NCBI GenBank assembly: GCA_037447655.1
Contig: JBBHKE010001201.1
Coordinates: forward strand, 119,291-183,290
Length of the DNA stretch: 64,000 nucleotides
Origin: Zygnema cylindricum
Lineage: Eukaryota; Streptophyta; Zygnematophyceae; Zygnematales; Zygnemataceae
Direction: 5' to 3'
Of this stretch, positions 45,856 through 57,184 are shown in pieces. Position 1 is the stretch's first letter. Each line of letters starts with the position of its first letter. The position numbers were made by a program, and so were the translations under genes. The notes beneath the pieces are model-generated. The model saw nothing but the letters and a program-made list of their open reading frames with translations. It was not told the DNA's origin and made no database searches.

Positions 45856-46345
45856 GTTTGACGAGGCCATCTTTTGTTTACCTTCTAATTTCAAAATACT
45901 AGAAACTATAGTGTTAGATGATTGTGTCTAGGAAGGGGTGAATAACAAACCAACATGTTTAAAAAAAAAGCGTTGTCAATATTATGCTGGCTTACAATCT
46001 ATGTTTTTGCAGTATAAAACTATATTTTTTTTATTCATTCATGAGTTGACTGTAATGTTAATTTTTGAAATAATCAAAATTTGACGCCTTGATAATGCCA
46101 AAGACATAGAGTATTTTTGAAAAACAGAATGGATAGTTTAATTTGAAACACATATTAGGGTGAAGTTGTTGTTTTTGGAAGATTAAGTTTCGTATGTGCG
46201 TGCGCATGTTTGCGTGCGTATGTAATTATCTGATATACTGTGGAGGTTCGAAAGGATTTGCGGATTGGGGAATTAAATGTACGAGTAAAATTAGGAAAAC
46301 AGCTGTTAGTTTGGATTCTTGGTTAGCTTTTGTGAGTGAATTATG
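45856..46345. other. No recognised gene
   Basis: AT-rich DNA after the truncated copia B; a few short frames without recognisable domains. Confidence 0.4.
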
Positions 46346-46402
46346 TCTACTTCTACTACTACTGCTCTTGCTCCACCTGCTCTAGTGGTTGTAGAACAAC
46401 AA
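46346..46402 (+). pseudogene. Copia gag start fragment
   Basis: A short frame MSTSTTTALAPPALVVVEQQ resembles the gag N-terminus of family A (Ser/Thr/Ala run, then PTLVSEQQ). After EQQ similarity ends and the frame closes soon after. The preceding DNA would be the leader. Assignment rests on about 20 residues. Confidence 0.4.
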
Positions 46403-46824
46403 TGTCGGCCTCATTTAACTGCATTTAACCGCATTTAATCGCATTTAAATCGCATGGAAACAATCTATTAAGATCTACGCCACACTTACTTGTGTTTTTA
46501 CTATCGTTTGGTGGTGACGGGATCCGTACAGGTGTTTGCCGTGAAACCTGCACGTTGATTTAAGTTTGTACAAATGTACTTGCATTCGTACAAAGGAATT
46601 TGTCCGCCGCCAAAATTTGCGCGAACTAATTTAAGTTGCCGTTTGGCCGATAAGCAAACCGAAATGTCAACGTAAAAGGATGTCTGAACCAGCGCAAATT
46701 CGAACGCGCACCGCAAATTTGAACGCGCATCTACAGCCACGATTTGCGAACGCGCATCTACGGCCACGAAAGTTGCAAACAAATGGACGATGTAGATTCA
46801 AACTGCACGCGACGACGCCAATTG
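46403..46824. other. No recognised gene
   Basis: Contains the repeated words gcatttaa (three copies near 46419-46450) and a near-repeat of gatttgcgaacgcgcatctac and aatttgaacgcgcatctac (46710-46760). No gene. Confidence 0.4.
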
Positions 46825-47640
46825 ATCTATTTTAAGTCGTAGACCCTTGGAGGTCTCACGCATTTACATGTAGTGTAGGAAGGGTTTTCATCTGTAGGCT
46901 GTAGATTTTGTAAAGCAAGGCACGTGAATCTGGTTGCCTATTAGCCTGAATCCATACTAGGCACAGTTAACCACCTAGATCTCTTGTACGCAAGTTAGGT
47001 TAGACGCGCAGCTGCACACTTTATACTTAGTAAATGTTAGGTTAATTCTGTGATCACAATTTTAAGAGCACAAGAATTCTTTCGGAGATTTGACCTTAAA
47101 CCTTAGAATTTTCTTGTGAAATTTTCAAGATAGCTTAGGTGGTTATTTTGCTCGCCACTAAGTCTTCTGCTGCCTAGCTCTTACTTTTCTCTCGCTGTAA
47201 ATTTGCCTTCCAAAATAATCTACACAGTTTACACCGAGGCCTAACTGATTTCCCTTCACCTTTTCTCTCGTCCAATCAAGTGGATTGCTACCACAGCCTT
47301 CTCCTTCAAGCTCTTGCTAAACCTTGGTTTGTGTTTGTATAGGCTTACGTTTGGACAGTTAGGGTTTGCTTTGTTCCACGAGAGTTAGGGTTTGCCTGTG
47401 TGATTTGTGTGGCGATTGCACAATTAGGGTTACTTTTCTTTATTTGTTGCATGGTCTGGTTGAATCTGGTTATCTCAAGTTTGCTTTTTGTTTGTTTATT
47501 TTTGGCCTATGAGTGTGAACATTTAGGTTAAATCTTTGTTTATTGAACTTTTAGGTTAAATCTTTGTTTATTGAACTCCTATAATGAATATTAACTGACC
47601 ACGGAGCCTAGTGGCTACCCGTTGGCTTAATATTTATCTG
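46825..47640 (+). mobile_element. Repeat of family Z (LTR-like), copy 2
   Basis: Counterpart of 37950-38760. Between 47358 and 47428 it holds three telobox-like words (gttagggtttg twice, attagggtt once). It probably belongs to the retroelement whose gag lies at 49162-50130. Confidence 0.5.
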
Positions 47641-47880
47641 CTCCTAAAATTGTGTGATTCTTTCTATTTTCTGGAAACCCATATTGTCATTCTCAGTCTT
47701 GTTCTATTTTCTACAAGTTGACATTGTCAGTTTTCTATATTTAATGCAATCTGAAATTGTTAGGTTTTACCTATTCGCTGCAATTTAAAATTGTCAGTTT
47801 TTTCGTTATTTTATGCGATATCAAATTGGCAGTTTGTCCCTGTGTTTTTTGCAATTTGATAATAGTTTCTTGCATTCCGG
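47641..47880. repeat. Degenerate tandem repeat of about 50 bp
   Basis: Four to five loose units, each carrying a tctattttct or tattcgctgcaattt piece followed by -ttgncattgtcagtttt. Spacing of the repeated attgtcagtttt, attgttaggtttt and attggcagttt words is about 50 bp. Confidence 0.5.
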
Positions 47881-49161
47881 ATTAGTTTGCCAACTAGTGG
47901 AATTTTTTGCCAAGTTGTAATTGTTTGTTTTAAAAAAAAAAAGCGAAAGAAAAAAAAAAACGATATATATGTATAGAACTAGCTTTTCATTTTTAAGTAC
48001 AGTTTGCTTCTTAGTTGACATTTTTATCTCCTTAGCTAGTTTCGGCCAATAATATACTACACTAAATTAGGTATTTAATTTTTTCTTGTCCAACTCTTGG
48101 TTGATCAAAGGCATCGATTTTTCACATCTGACATACCTCATCAAGGAGTGGAGTTAGTGGAGCTGATCCGTTTCGGGAGCCCTACAAAACTCTGGTTGTA
48201 GCGAACAATCGCAGTTTGACCTTTAACAATCGCAGTTCACCCTTGGCAATTACCAGGTTGCTAAGAGTCTTTTGTAAGTATTACAATGCAGTGTGGGTGC
48301 ACGCGCGTGTCACGTTAGTTCGTTCATCGTTTAAAGGGTATGTGAGTGGATTGGGTTCAATCAGGCCCAATTGTATTGAGCATTCGCACTTTCAACACTT
48401 TCGATGCTTGCCATCTAGCCGTGAGTTGCCTTACGTTTTTTTGGTATATAGTTGGTGTGGAATTTGCTGGTTAGATCTGGCAGTTGGTGGCCTTGGATAT
48501 AACTATTTTTGTTTGTGAAGCTTTAGATCTGCACCTCTAGGGCTTGTTTATAATTTTTTTGCTTTTATAGATGTGGCCCTTTTGCCTTGCCTACTCATTT
48601 GCTAGGTAGAGGTTTCGGTAAAAGCGGCTTTTTGATTAGATCTGGCAATCATGGCCCTGCTAGAGACTTTTTGAGATTGTTGTGTACGCGTGTGGTGTGG
48701 TTTGACATTTGTAACATTGCTTATAGGGCGAATCTGTTTGTCGATTAGCGATATCTCAGTCACTTTATGCCCACTTATTGGGATAATCTTGACTTATTAT
48801 TCGGATCTACACATAGTGGTGGAACTTTTTGTTCGTCGAATTTCGACAACCAAATTTGTTTAATTTGATTCCTTTAACATTGAGTCCTTTAATTAAATCT
48901 AGAGCATCGCCTATTCGTTCAAATTTAACAACAGTATCATTGTTGTCATCCATTTCATCCACACTATTTGTGGAAGAGGTTGAAAACGAAAGGGAACCTG
49001 ATTGGGATTCCCTTTTGTTTAGGTCTTTGTTAGTACTGATTCAAGTTTTTAATTTGATTAACTTATCTCTTTCGATGGCCTCTACATCAAAGGGCTTTGC
49101 GGATTAACTTCAATTATGTTTTTCATAAATAAACGATACTATGAGTTAATCCCATTTTTGA
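47881..49161. other. Probable retroelement leader, no gene seen
   Basis: No coding frame with recognisable content. A possible gag start MASTSKGFAD at 49076 is followed by a stop. T-rich runs and an A-run (47935-47960) are present. Confidence 0.35.
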
Positions 49162-50130
49162 ATGTTGTTTGATATTGAAATGTGGAATCTAGCTTTTGGT
49201 TATCAAGACAGATTTGACATGCGAGTCGCTTTCTCTGTTCTCGGGGGTTACCTTTGTTGTTCCACCCTTACCTTGTATTCCCGCAAGTATGATGGCATAC
49301 TTGCGATGAGTGAATATTCTCCACCGTTTGCTCGTACGCCTGAGGTCATAGGTCAAGCAAAAATTCCTTATCTAGCAGTTGTCCTCGAGGTTTTAGATGC
49401 ACATGGTAATGTACTTTATCCGGCTGTTGCGGAGGTTCTCTTTCTGTACGCCATTGCAGCACGAGCCGCTGTCTCGTCTCGACCTGGGATGACCATTCCG
49501 TTACGAGACCCTATCATCGTGATGTTTAATTTGTTACAAGAGGAGTATTACATGCGAAATCTCGACCAAGTCAAGTAATTAATGAATTTTGAACGTAAAC
49601 CGAGCGAAATTGCGTTTGCTTTACGAGCCCGCATCGAGACCTTGCGGGAAGCCTTACCCAATTTAATGTCAGATGCTGAAGTTGTCTAAAACTTTGTTGG
49701 ACAGTTTCCTTTTTAGTTGAAGAAATTTATTCAAAGTTATCTTTGCCAATCCTATGGTCTCAAATTTACCTTTGACAAGGTAGCTCAACACAAGGTAGAA
49801 TATGAGATGATAAATTGTTGGTGGGAAGCCCACGATCAACCTAAAGCTCATAAAAAAGATCTAAACCCTTTCAATCCACCAAACCCTCGTAACTTTGTGC
49901 CCAATAATCGGCCACCAAAGGTTCTCGCCATGGGAACTCCACCAAATCAACCATTGAAACCTCATTTGTTTCCAATGTTGCAAGACTTGGCATGATGCTC
50001 GGATGTGTCCAGATAAATCTGCGACCCGTACACACTGCAAACAAACTGGCTATTTCTTACATCGCTATCACTTATAAAATCCTAAATTTTCATATAAAAA
50101 TCAGATCCCAAATGGCGGAATTCTGGCTCG
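49162..50130 (+). pseudogene. Decayed retroelement gag
   Basis: The first frame (138 codons, 49162-49578) reads MLFDIEMWNLAFGYQDRFDM at its start and has no family I recognise. The next segment (about 49580-49995, with two stops) is gag-like: ERKPSEIAFALRARIETLRE then a leucine- and aspartate-rich FVGQFPF and a KKFIQSYL helix. Near 50010 comes CPDKSATRTHCKQTGYFLHR, a plausible zinc knuckle that has lost cysteine and histidine ligands. This order (capsid-like helices, then basic proline-rich linker, then knuckle) fits gag. No pol follows. Confidence 0.5.
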
Positions 50131-50620
50131 ATCTGGCAAACAGGTCAAACTGGTGAAAGAGCCAAAAAAAAAATCCCCACCTAAAGTGTCTCAGAGGGAG
50201 AGAGAGCGAAAATGCAAACTCAAATGGCCGTTATGATTAAGGACCAATTTGCAGCCCTTATGGCTCAAATGAAACCGCCAACTCACCTAACTGGTATGGC
50301 CCGTATAGTTTTCCACCTTCCCACGCTAGTTGGTCGAGTTTTACGAGATTCAACCATCCAAAAACGGGCAACCACGTTTGAAAACGGTATAGTTGATCAC
50401 AATCGTGAGAGTAAACAGTATATCACTCGTCTTCCATTATCATTTTCCAAAAAGACAGTAACTACTTTGCCCGAAACAGCTTCCAATATCACGGCGGAAG
50501 CACTCACTATTCTTTATCGCTTTATTAAAGAGAGTCATAGGGTTAAGGAAAGATTGTGCATTTTATCGACTATGATTTCCGATTCTCCCAACCCTCAAAC
50601 TACGGTCTCATCCATTCCAT
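50131..50620 (+). other. Unassigned frame between gag and transposase
   Basis: An open frame from 50212 runs through this region into the transposase tail below. Its first part (QTQMAVMIKDQFAALMAQMK) looks like a helical segment, possibly the end of gag. I do not recognise it. Confidence 0.25.
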
Positions 50621-50629
50621 CTGCATCAT

Positions 50630-51136
50630 TATTTTCAGAAGATCAAAATAATTTCAGAAGATCAAAATTGGCGGCAAATTTCAGGGAAAAAATGCATGCA
50701 AGCGGTAGTGTTTTCCAATAGGGAAGTATTAACGTTTTTCTATACCTTGTAGGGGATGCCGGCTACACATTACACCTCAATTTGATAGTGTTGTACCCTT
50801 ATACAAAACTAACTCCATCGCAAACAAGGTTTAATTTTCAGCATGCATCACTTAGGATGGTAGTGGATAAAAGAATTTGAGAAGTTGAAATGTCAATGGA
50901 GATTCCTTTTGAAGATATTGTGTCCTCAACAATAATCATTGTTGACATTTATTTTGGCTGCTTATATCTTGCACAATATCTCCATTGCATGAAATGAAAC
51001 AGACATTGATTGGGAGCTTGAGTTTGAAAATGAACAAGTAAATAATGAAAGTGGTGTTCGACAAAGAGCCACTCGAATCGCTAGGGCTCAAGAAAATGGA
51101 CAACAACGGTACAACGAAGTGGAGAAGTGGAAGTAA
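50630..51136 (+). pseudogene. PIF/Harbinger transposase, C-terminal part, decayed
   Basis: In order: NFRRSKLAANF, then YLVGDAGYTL, then LTPSQTRFNFQHASLRMVVD, which is the Harbinger pattern GDAGY ... LTP.Q..FN..HS..R.VVE. In another frame LKCQWRFLLKIL and LAAYILHNISIA match the usual FGRLK.RWR and ILHN end motifs, and the tail DIDWELEFENE continues to KWK and a stop at about 51136. The GDAGY aspartate is one of the catalytic triad; the first two acidic residues would lie upstream and are not found. At least one frameshift and two stops: dead. Terminal inverted repeats were not identified. Confidence 0.7.
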
Positions 51137-51559
51137 GAATGGGTGGTGCTAGATCCACCAAAATCAAATGTATAAAAATAAGAGATGTTTTATGTGACTA
51201 TGTTATAGGACATGGACAGGGGAACATAACGATGACGGTGTATACATTTCGAATGCCGAAGTGAGGGATATAGATATTGAAGTTGATACTGTAGAGGGAA
51301 CGCATCATCATAGGAGTAACAAAGATACTACCGATGATATGGACCTTGATGAGTAATGGGTTTGATATGTTGCATTTACGGTGACGACATTTAGTCTACT
51401 TTTTACTCAAGAATACATTTTTTTGTAAAATTTTCTCGTAATACTGCAGATTTTTATTATTATCTATAACATTCAAATTTCAATCGAATATCATATCTAA
51501 CATTTTAGTTTCATATATTCTTACATTTGGCATACAATATCTAATGTTTCTGTTTTAAT
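51137..51559. other. No recognised gene
   Basis: AT-rich DNA downstream of the transposase tail. It may contain the 3' end of that DNA transposon, but no terminal repeat could be identified. Confidence 0.4.
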
Positions 51560-52010
51560 TTGTATTTTATGGCTATGTCTCTACCTCTTCTCTCTTCTGA
51601 CAATCCTCCTCAATCGCATTTTGTTGCTCCCTCTATCTCTATATCTCTTTTCTGTCTTTTGGCTTTTTGTGTCTCCGCTTTGTCTCTCCATCTCTGTAAT
51701 GTATCACTCTCCGTCATATATTGCTCTGTCTTTTTTTTTTGACTGTGTCTCTTTGTCTTTGTCTCACTCTCTTTCACTGTCTTGTGTCTTTGTCTCTATC
51801 TCTCTGCCTTTTGTCTTTTTTTCTTTTATTACGATCTGCCCTTGTGTTTGAGACTCTGTGTTGTCTCTTGTCTCTTTGTCTTTGTATTTTTCTGTCTATG
51901 TATGCGTCTGTTTATCAATCTTTGTCTCTTTGTATCTCTATCTCTCTCTTTCTCCTATGCTCAGTCTTATGTTTCTCTATCACTCTACTTCCTTTTCTTG
52001 CTGTCGATTC
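51560..52010. repeat. TGTCTCTTTGTC-type pyrimidine-rich array
   Basis: Loose repeats of tctctttgtctttgtctc on the plus strand. Frames here are membrane-like in composition only because of the repeat. Its complement matches the array at 52520-53460. Confidence 0.8.
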
Positions 52011-52519
52011 CATGTGTTATAAGTTGTATATTATAATTACACTCCAATTTCAGTATTCATAGTTGTTCCCTTCTAGTGCTGAAGTGTTAATTTCAATTTC
52101 CATCAGAATTACATTCCAAGGGAATTACTGTTGCAGCTAAGCCATGTCGTTCAACTACATGTGTTCTCATTAAAAATTTCCAGTCAACATCTAATACTTT
52201 TGAGGAAGTGGTAAACTACCTGCTTCACTTACATCTTTCTATTGATGAGGTCTTTGATCACTACCTGTGTCACTTACATCTTTCAATTGTTGAGGTCTTT
52301 ACCTAACTTGTTAAAATTCACTAATTTTAATGTTTGAGAAATGTTTGATGCCTTAAATTTGTCAATTATAGTCACAGTTCTTTTTCACAACAATCACATG
52401 TTTACCATCATCGGTATAAAGCACAAATGTATTGTTCCATTTACAATAATGTTCAATTACGGAAATCGGATGGCTTAAGTGCGGAAATAAACTATATAAC
52501 AACTCCAAAAATGCACAAG
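52011..52519. other. Spacer between two arrays of opposite polarity
   Basis: Non-repetitive, no gene. A near-duplicate pair is present: cttcacttacatctttctattgatgaggtctttgatcactacctg and gtcacttacatctttcaattgttgaggtctttacc (52223-52305). Confidence 0.5.
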
Positions 52520-53460
52520 GACTACAAACAAGATATAACAGACAAAGACAACAACACATACACACAATATAAAGAGACAAAAAAGTCAAAGATAGAGAAG
52601 AGTCTAAGACAGAGAAAAGAAAGAGACAAATAGAGAAAAGAGAGGGACAGCGATAAGAAAAGTGAGATATAACGAAAAGACAAGCAGAGGCAGACAGAGA
52701 AAATACACGTACAGCAACAAGATACAGCAACAAAATACAAATGATAGACAAAGAAAGACAGAGAAGCAACAAAATACAAATGATAGACAGAGAAAGACAG
52801 AGAAAAGACAGGGACATCAACAAGATACGAAAGATAGACAGGGACACATAGAGAAAAAACAAGGACAGCGACAAGATATAAAAGATAGACAGAGACGGAC
52901 AAAGAAAAGACAAAGATAGTGCTAAGAAAAAGACGGGCACAGTGACAATAAAAGTTAGAGACAGAGAAACATAAGGGACAGTGACAAGATACAGCGACAA
53001 GATACAAAAGACAAACAGATATAGACAGAGAAACGATAAGGATAGCGATAAGAAATGGTAGAGACAAAGAAAAGACAAACAAAGATAGATAGAAACAAGT
53101 CATAGACAGCGACTAGAAAAGTAAGAGACAAGGAAAAGACAAGACAGATAGATACACAGAGAGAAAAGACAAAGAGAGCGACAAGATACAAAAGAGAGAT
53201 AGAGACAGACAGAGAAAAGATAGAGACTGCGACAAGAAAAGTCAGAGACGGAAAAAAGATAGACAAAGACAGACAAAGAAAAGACAAAGACAATGACAAT
53301 ATACAGCCACGAAAAATACAAAGAGAAAGATAGACATAAACAAAGACACACAGATAACGATAAACAGAAACAAAGACATACATAAACATATAAAAAAAGA
53401 TAACAGCTGAAAAGAATACGGAGAGATATAAAGAGAGATGGAGCCACAGTCAAAGATTGA
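52520..53460. repeat. AGACAGAGAAA-type purine-rich array
   Basis: About 0.94 kb of agacagagaaaagacaaagac-type units on the plus strand, the reverse-complement type of 51560-52010. Within it a unit of roughly 30 bp (agatagacagagaaagacagagaa-caa) repeats. Long frames on both strands are artefacts. Confidence 0.85.
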
Positions 53461-53689
53461 GAGACATAGAGGTCAACAAGGGACGAAAAAGAATAGGAAA
53501 AATATATTCAATTTAATTTTGATGTTTTTAAAGATTATTGTAACATGGATACACAATGGAAGAAGAGTCGAGAAGTTGCTTTGGTTGCGATATCAAAGCA
53601 GCGCAGCTGCGATGTAAGACTAATGCAACATAGTAGTATAACAACGCACTATAGCACCATAGCAATATAACAAAATGTAGATTGAACTA
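53461..53689. other. No recognised gene
   Basis: Short unique stretch between the purine array and the gypsy LTR, with several atagcaacata-like words near 53625-53670. Confidence 0.4.
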
Positions 53690-53994
53690 TGTAATTCAAG
53701 AACCTATTATGGATAGGGTGTAGTAAATAAAATGTGTCCACGTACAGATAGTTGACTAGTTCTAGTACCGAATTGACTAGCAAGTTACTAGTTTAAATAG
53801 CGGGAAGACTTAGTGAAAAGTCTGTTTATCAAGTAGACTTATGATAAGAGCATTCAATCTTGTAATATCTTCTTGATTAATAAAGCTCGTGCTTTTCCTT
53901 CTGTGCACTATGTGACCTTGCTGATGCTACTATTGAATCTGTGGGAATATTCTGCTATGCAACATAGACCTGGTGTCGGGGTTACTCTTTTACA
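53690..53994 (+). mobile_element. LTR of a gypsy-type element (5' LTR)
   Basis: It ends in CA at 53994, just before a primer-binding site. It contains ctagtttaaatagcgg (possible TATA box near 53788) and aataaagctcg (polyadenylation signal near 53878), as expected for R/U5. The start is uncertain; 53690 is a rough limit. Confidence 0.55.
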
Positions 53995-53995
53995 T

Positions 53996-54007
53996 TGGTA
54001 TCAAAGC
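53996..54007 (+). promoter_or_regulatory. Primer-binding site (initiator Met tRNA type)
   Basis: TGGTATCAAAGC, one base from TGGTATCAGAGC, one base after the LTR end. Confidence 0.8.
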
Positions 54008-54057
54008 TTTTCCTTATTACTCGACAGTATGGAAGGTCACGTGTCTCCACAACTGAT

Positions 54058-56160
54058 ATGATGGCGCAAGTCCTTCGGGAGTTGGAGAACCTCAGATTGC
54101 AAAATTCTCACCTTAGTGACACCGTTGCAACTTTGGAATCTCGTCTTGGTGATCAAGCACACAGAAACATAGAGAGAGATTTGAGGAGACCGAAGTTGAG
54201 ATTGCCCGATGAGTTCAACCCTGCCAGGCACAAGAATCTCGATGCGTGGTTGTTTTTGATGGCGAACTATTTGGAGATTTTTCCCTGCCTGTTTTATCCT
54301 GATAATATTCACTATGCGGGGGGTTTACTGAACGCGGGCAGCTGGAGCGTGGTGGAGAGCAATGGTGGAAGACGGCAAGGTACCGGCTGATTGGACCCTA
54401 TCTGTCCGTTTTCTTCGTGACTGCTGGCAACTAGTGAACACCGTCAAGGATGCAAAGGATAGAATTTCGGTGTTGAAGCAACGCATTGTTGTTTTGGAGT
54501 ACACGCTATGATTCTTGGAATGCAAGGTTAAAATCCCAATGATGACGGAGGATGAAGCGGTTCATCGATACGTTAAGGGACCCAAGGCGTCTATTCGGAG
54601 GTATGTGGAATAGTCGCTCGCACGGGAAACAACAACTCTTAGTCTCTTGGCAATTGCTCACTTCACGGAATGCATCGACTCCGTAGACTTCACTCTCCGT
54701 AGATCCTATCACTTTGGATCAAGTAGCAGCAGGGGAGGCGTAAGGGACAATGGACTGACCCCCATGGACTTAAGAGCCATCAAAGAGGAGGCAGACGTGG
54801 TCAGTGCAATTAAAAAGAAGAGGAGAACCACAAAAAACAGAACCAACAATCTGTCCTTGGAGGAGCTCCAACGTAGGAGGTTGAATGGACTATGCTTTCA
54901 GTGCGGTTCCCTTGACCATATGGCCAAAAAATGCCCCAAAAACAAAGGTCCTAGGAGGGGCAAGCCTAATGTCATGAGACTCGGTGGAGAAAAGGGAGAT
55001 CCCTTAGTTTTTTCGGGTAAAATAGGGGGTGGCGCAGCCAGTTTCATAGTGGATTCAGGCACGTCGGGGAATTTTATCAACATTGAAGAAGTTGAATTTC
55101 CCTCTCATCATTATTCCAAACCACTAATTAGTTCAATTGTCCGATGGTAGTTCGATTATGATAACCCATCACACACCTCGCTTACGAGTGGGTATGGGGA
55201 ATTTTTATTGGTATGACACTCTTCACGTCCTACCCTTTGGAGATCACGAGGTAATCTTAGGAAAGCCATGGCTTCAAAAGTGGAACCCGAAGATTGATTG
55301 AAGGAGTAATAGTATGAAAGTGGGTAAAGGCGAAAGAGATTTTGAGGTAAAAGCAGGAGTGGCTAGTAAAAACCTAGATTGGGGACGCCTGCTTTTGGCT
55401 TAGCAGCTTTAAAGGGCACTCAAGAGAGGGGAAACGATTAGAATGGCGGTTGTACAACCCGTGGAGGAAGTCAAGAAGGGAATTCCAGAGGAGTGGGCAA
55501 AAAGGGATCGCGACTTTGGCTCCATAGGAGGGAACACCGGAGGAAAGGCTTCCGTTGAGGCCCTCGAAGTTGTGACAAAGCTTCTCGAGGATTATGCTGA
55601 TGTTTTTCCCCCAAAACTCTCGGAAGGATTACCTCCGAAACGCGACATAGACCCCAAGATCAAGCTTGTTTCGGGAGCAATACCTCCGCCAACACGATGT
55701 ATAAAATGATTTACACCGAGTTGGATGAACTCAAGAAACAACTTTCATTGTTAATGGAGGTCGGAGTAATTGAGCCAAGCAAGTCGCCATACGGAGCCCC
55801 CATCCTCTTCGTGGCCAAGAAAGGTGGAGGTCTACATATGTGTGTGAACTACCAAGCTTTAAATAAGTTAACGGTCAAGAACACGTACCCCCTTCCCTAG
55901 ATAGACGAGTTGTTGGATTGACTTACGAGTGCAAATTATTTCTCTAAGATAGACTTACGAAGTGGCTATCGTCAAATTAGAATTACAGAGGAAGGTGTGG
56001 AAAAGACTACATTTAAAACGCGCTAGTTCATTTCCAATTTTTGGTTATGATGTTTGGATTGACCAGTGACCGACTACGTTTATGCATTTGATGAACACGA
56101 TCTTCCGACAATATTTGGACACGTTCGTAATCATCTTCTTATATGACATTCTTATATTTC
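54058..56160 (+). pseudogene. Gypsy (Ty3) gag-pol, decayed and truncated
   Basis: Gag starts at 54058 (MMAQVLRELENLRLQNSHLS, then a helical region and KLRLPDEFNPARH). A zinc knuckle CFQCGSLDHMAKKC lies near 54895; the protease core FIVDSGTSGNF near 55045, with LPFGDHEVILGKPWL in a later frame. The linker [13 protein letters not shown] near 55590 leads into reverse transcriptase: [20 protein letters not shown], then [20 protein letters not shown], then FSKIDLRSGYRQIRI. The catalytic FLDD-type motif reads IIFLYDILIF near 56140: the first aspartate is tyrosine. Homology ends at about 56160, so RNase H, integrase and the 3' LTR are missing. Many stops and frameshifts. Confidence 0.85.
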
Positions 56161-56820
56161 GTACTTCTTATCTCTGCCACATACCGTTGCCCACTATGGC
56201 ACATTTAGCTTGCGCTCTCCCTACATTTTCCAGTTTCGACCTTAGGGAAGACATTTGCAACTCTCTTTTCGTATAGAAAATCCTTTTCCACAACCCATCA
56301 TTGCCAGAAATTTTCAGTGAGCTGGGTCTTCTCCTCGAATAGCATTATCTCTTGGATATTTTCGACACTAAGGTCTCTCTACACATTCTCAATGTTGTGG
56401 ACAGCGATACTAACAAGATGTAAAGTTTGCAGGGGGCATATACATGCACATGTGGTGATCACGGTTTCGACATGGAGTGCCTCGCTCCTCCGTTATCTTT
56501 CAACCTCGCTGACCATTGCTACCGCCATGGTTGTTCTAGGCTCGCGGTTGTGTTGGCTAACTCCTTTACACGCTAAAGAGCTGGGGGGGGATTATAGGGG
56601 TCACTTCACTCTAGGGGAGTATTCTCACCTTTTTCTCCTTTGGTCATTTTCACCCTTATTCCTTTTCATGATGTATATACAATTTTTCTTGTCATTCATT
56701 TTTCGTTTTTATATATGTCTGTTGGCATGACTTTGTTGGTTGTGATGCATGTTTGCTCTTGCTTGTCTCTCATGCACGACAGCTGTCATGCCTCATCGTA
56801 TCGATTGCTTGCACGAACAA
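56161..56820. other. No recognised gene
   Basis: A frame near 56317-56730 has no recognisable domain. A pyrimidine-rich part near 56600-56720 precedes the 20-bp repeat. Confidence 0.4.
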
Positions 56821-56980
56821 TATCATGCACGCATGCGTGATATTCTACACGTGCTCACGATTACATGCACACACGCGCGATATTATGCATGCACGTGTGA
56901 TTTTTAAGATGCACGCGCGATTTACGACACGCGCGCGTGGTGTTTTGCATGCATGCGCGATTTTGTGCACGCGCGTTTAG
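56821..56980. repeat. 20-bp tandem repeat, 8 units, CG-rich
   Basis: Eight consecutive 20-bp units without indels, approximate consensus TTTTATGCACGCACGCGCGA. Each unit starts with a short AT part and ends in an alternating purine-pyrimidine CG/CA part (gcacgcgcga). Units differ at several positions, mostly by C/T or G/A changes. Confidence 0.85.
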
Positions 56981-57059
56981 TTCGCTTGCTACTATACGTC
57001 GATAATTCTTAATAGAGAAGCATATGCACAATGTTAAGCTCTTCCAAAAGTTTTACAAT

Positions 57060-57184
57060 TGATAATATCATGAAGATAGTGATGGAAGGCAAGAGGGAGA
57101 CGGAGGGGGAGCGGAAGGGGAAAGGGGCAGGTGAAAAAAAGAGGGAGGGGAGGGCAAGAGAGAGGGGGAAAAAGGGACCAACCC
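57060..57184. repeat. Polypurine patch
   Basis: A gggagag and aggggga patch on the plus strand, then the first minisatellite unit. Confidence 0.8.

Noticed and set aside
49162-49578. Possible plant virus coat protein (138-codon frame)
   Set aside because: The following segment and the knuckle-like cysteines fit retroelement gag, and no viral replicase or movement-protein sequence is nearby.
51560-53453. Apparent multi-pass membrane proteins (Leu, Phe, Ser, Cys-rich frames)
   Set aside because: Hydrophobicity comes from translating tctctttgtc-type repeats; open frames occur in more than one phase on both arrays.
56317-56730. 137-codon frame considered as an LRR or EGF-like exon
   Set aside because: Apparent matches (a CxCxxxxFxxxC-like word in another frame, Ser/Leu patches) do not keep LRR spacing, and no splice sites fit.
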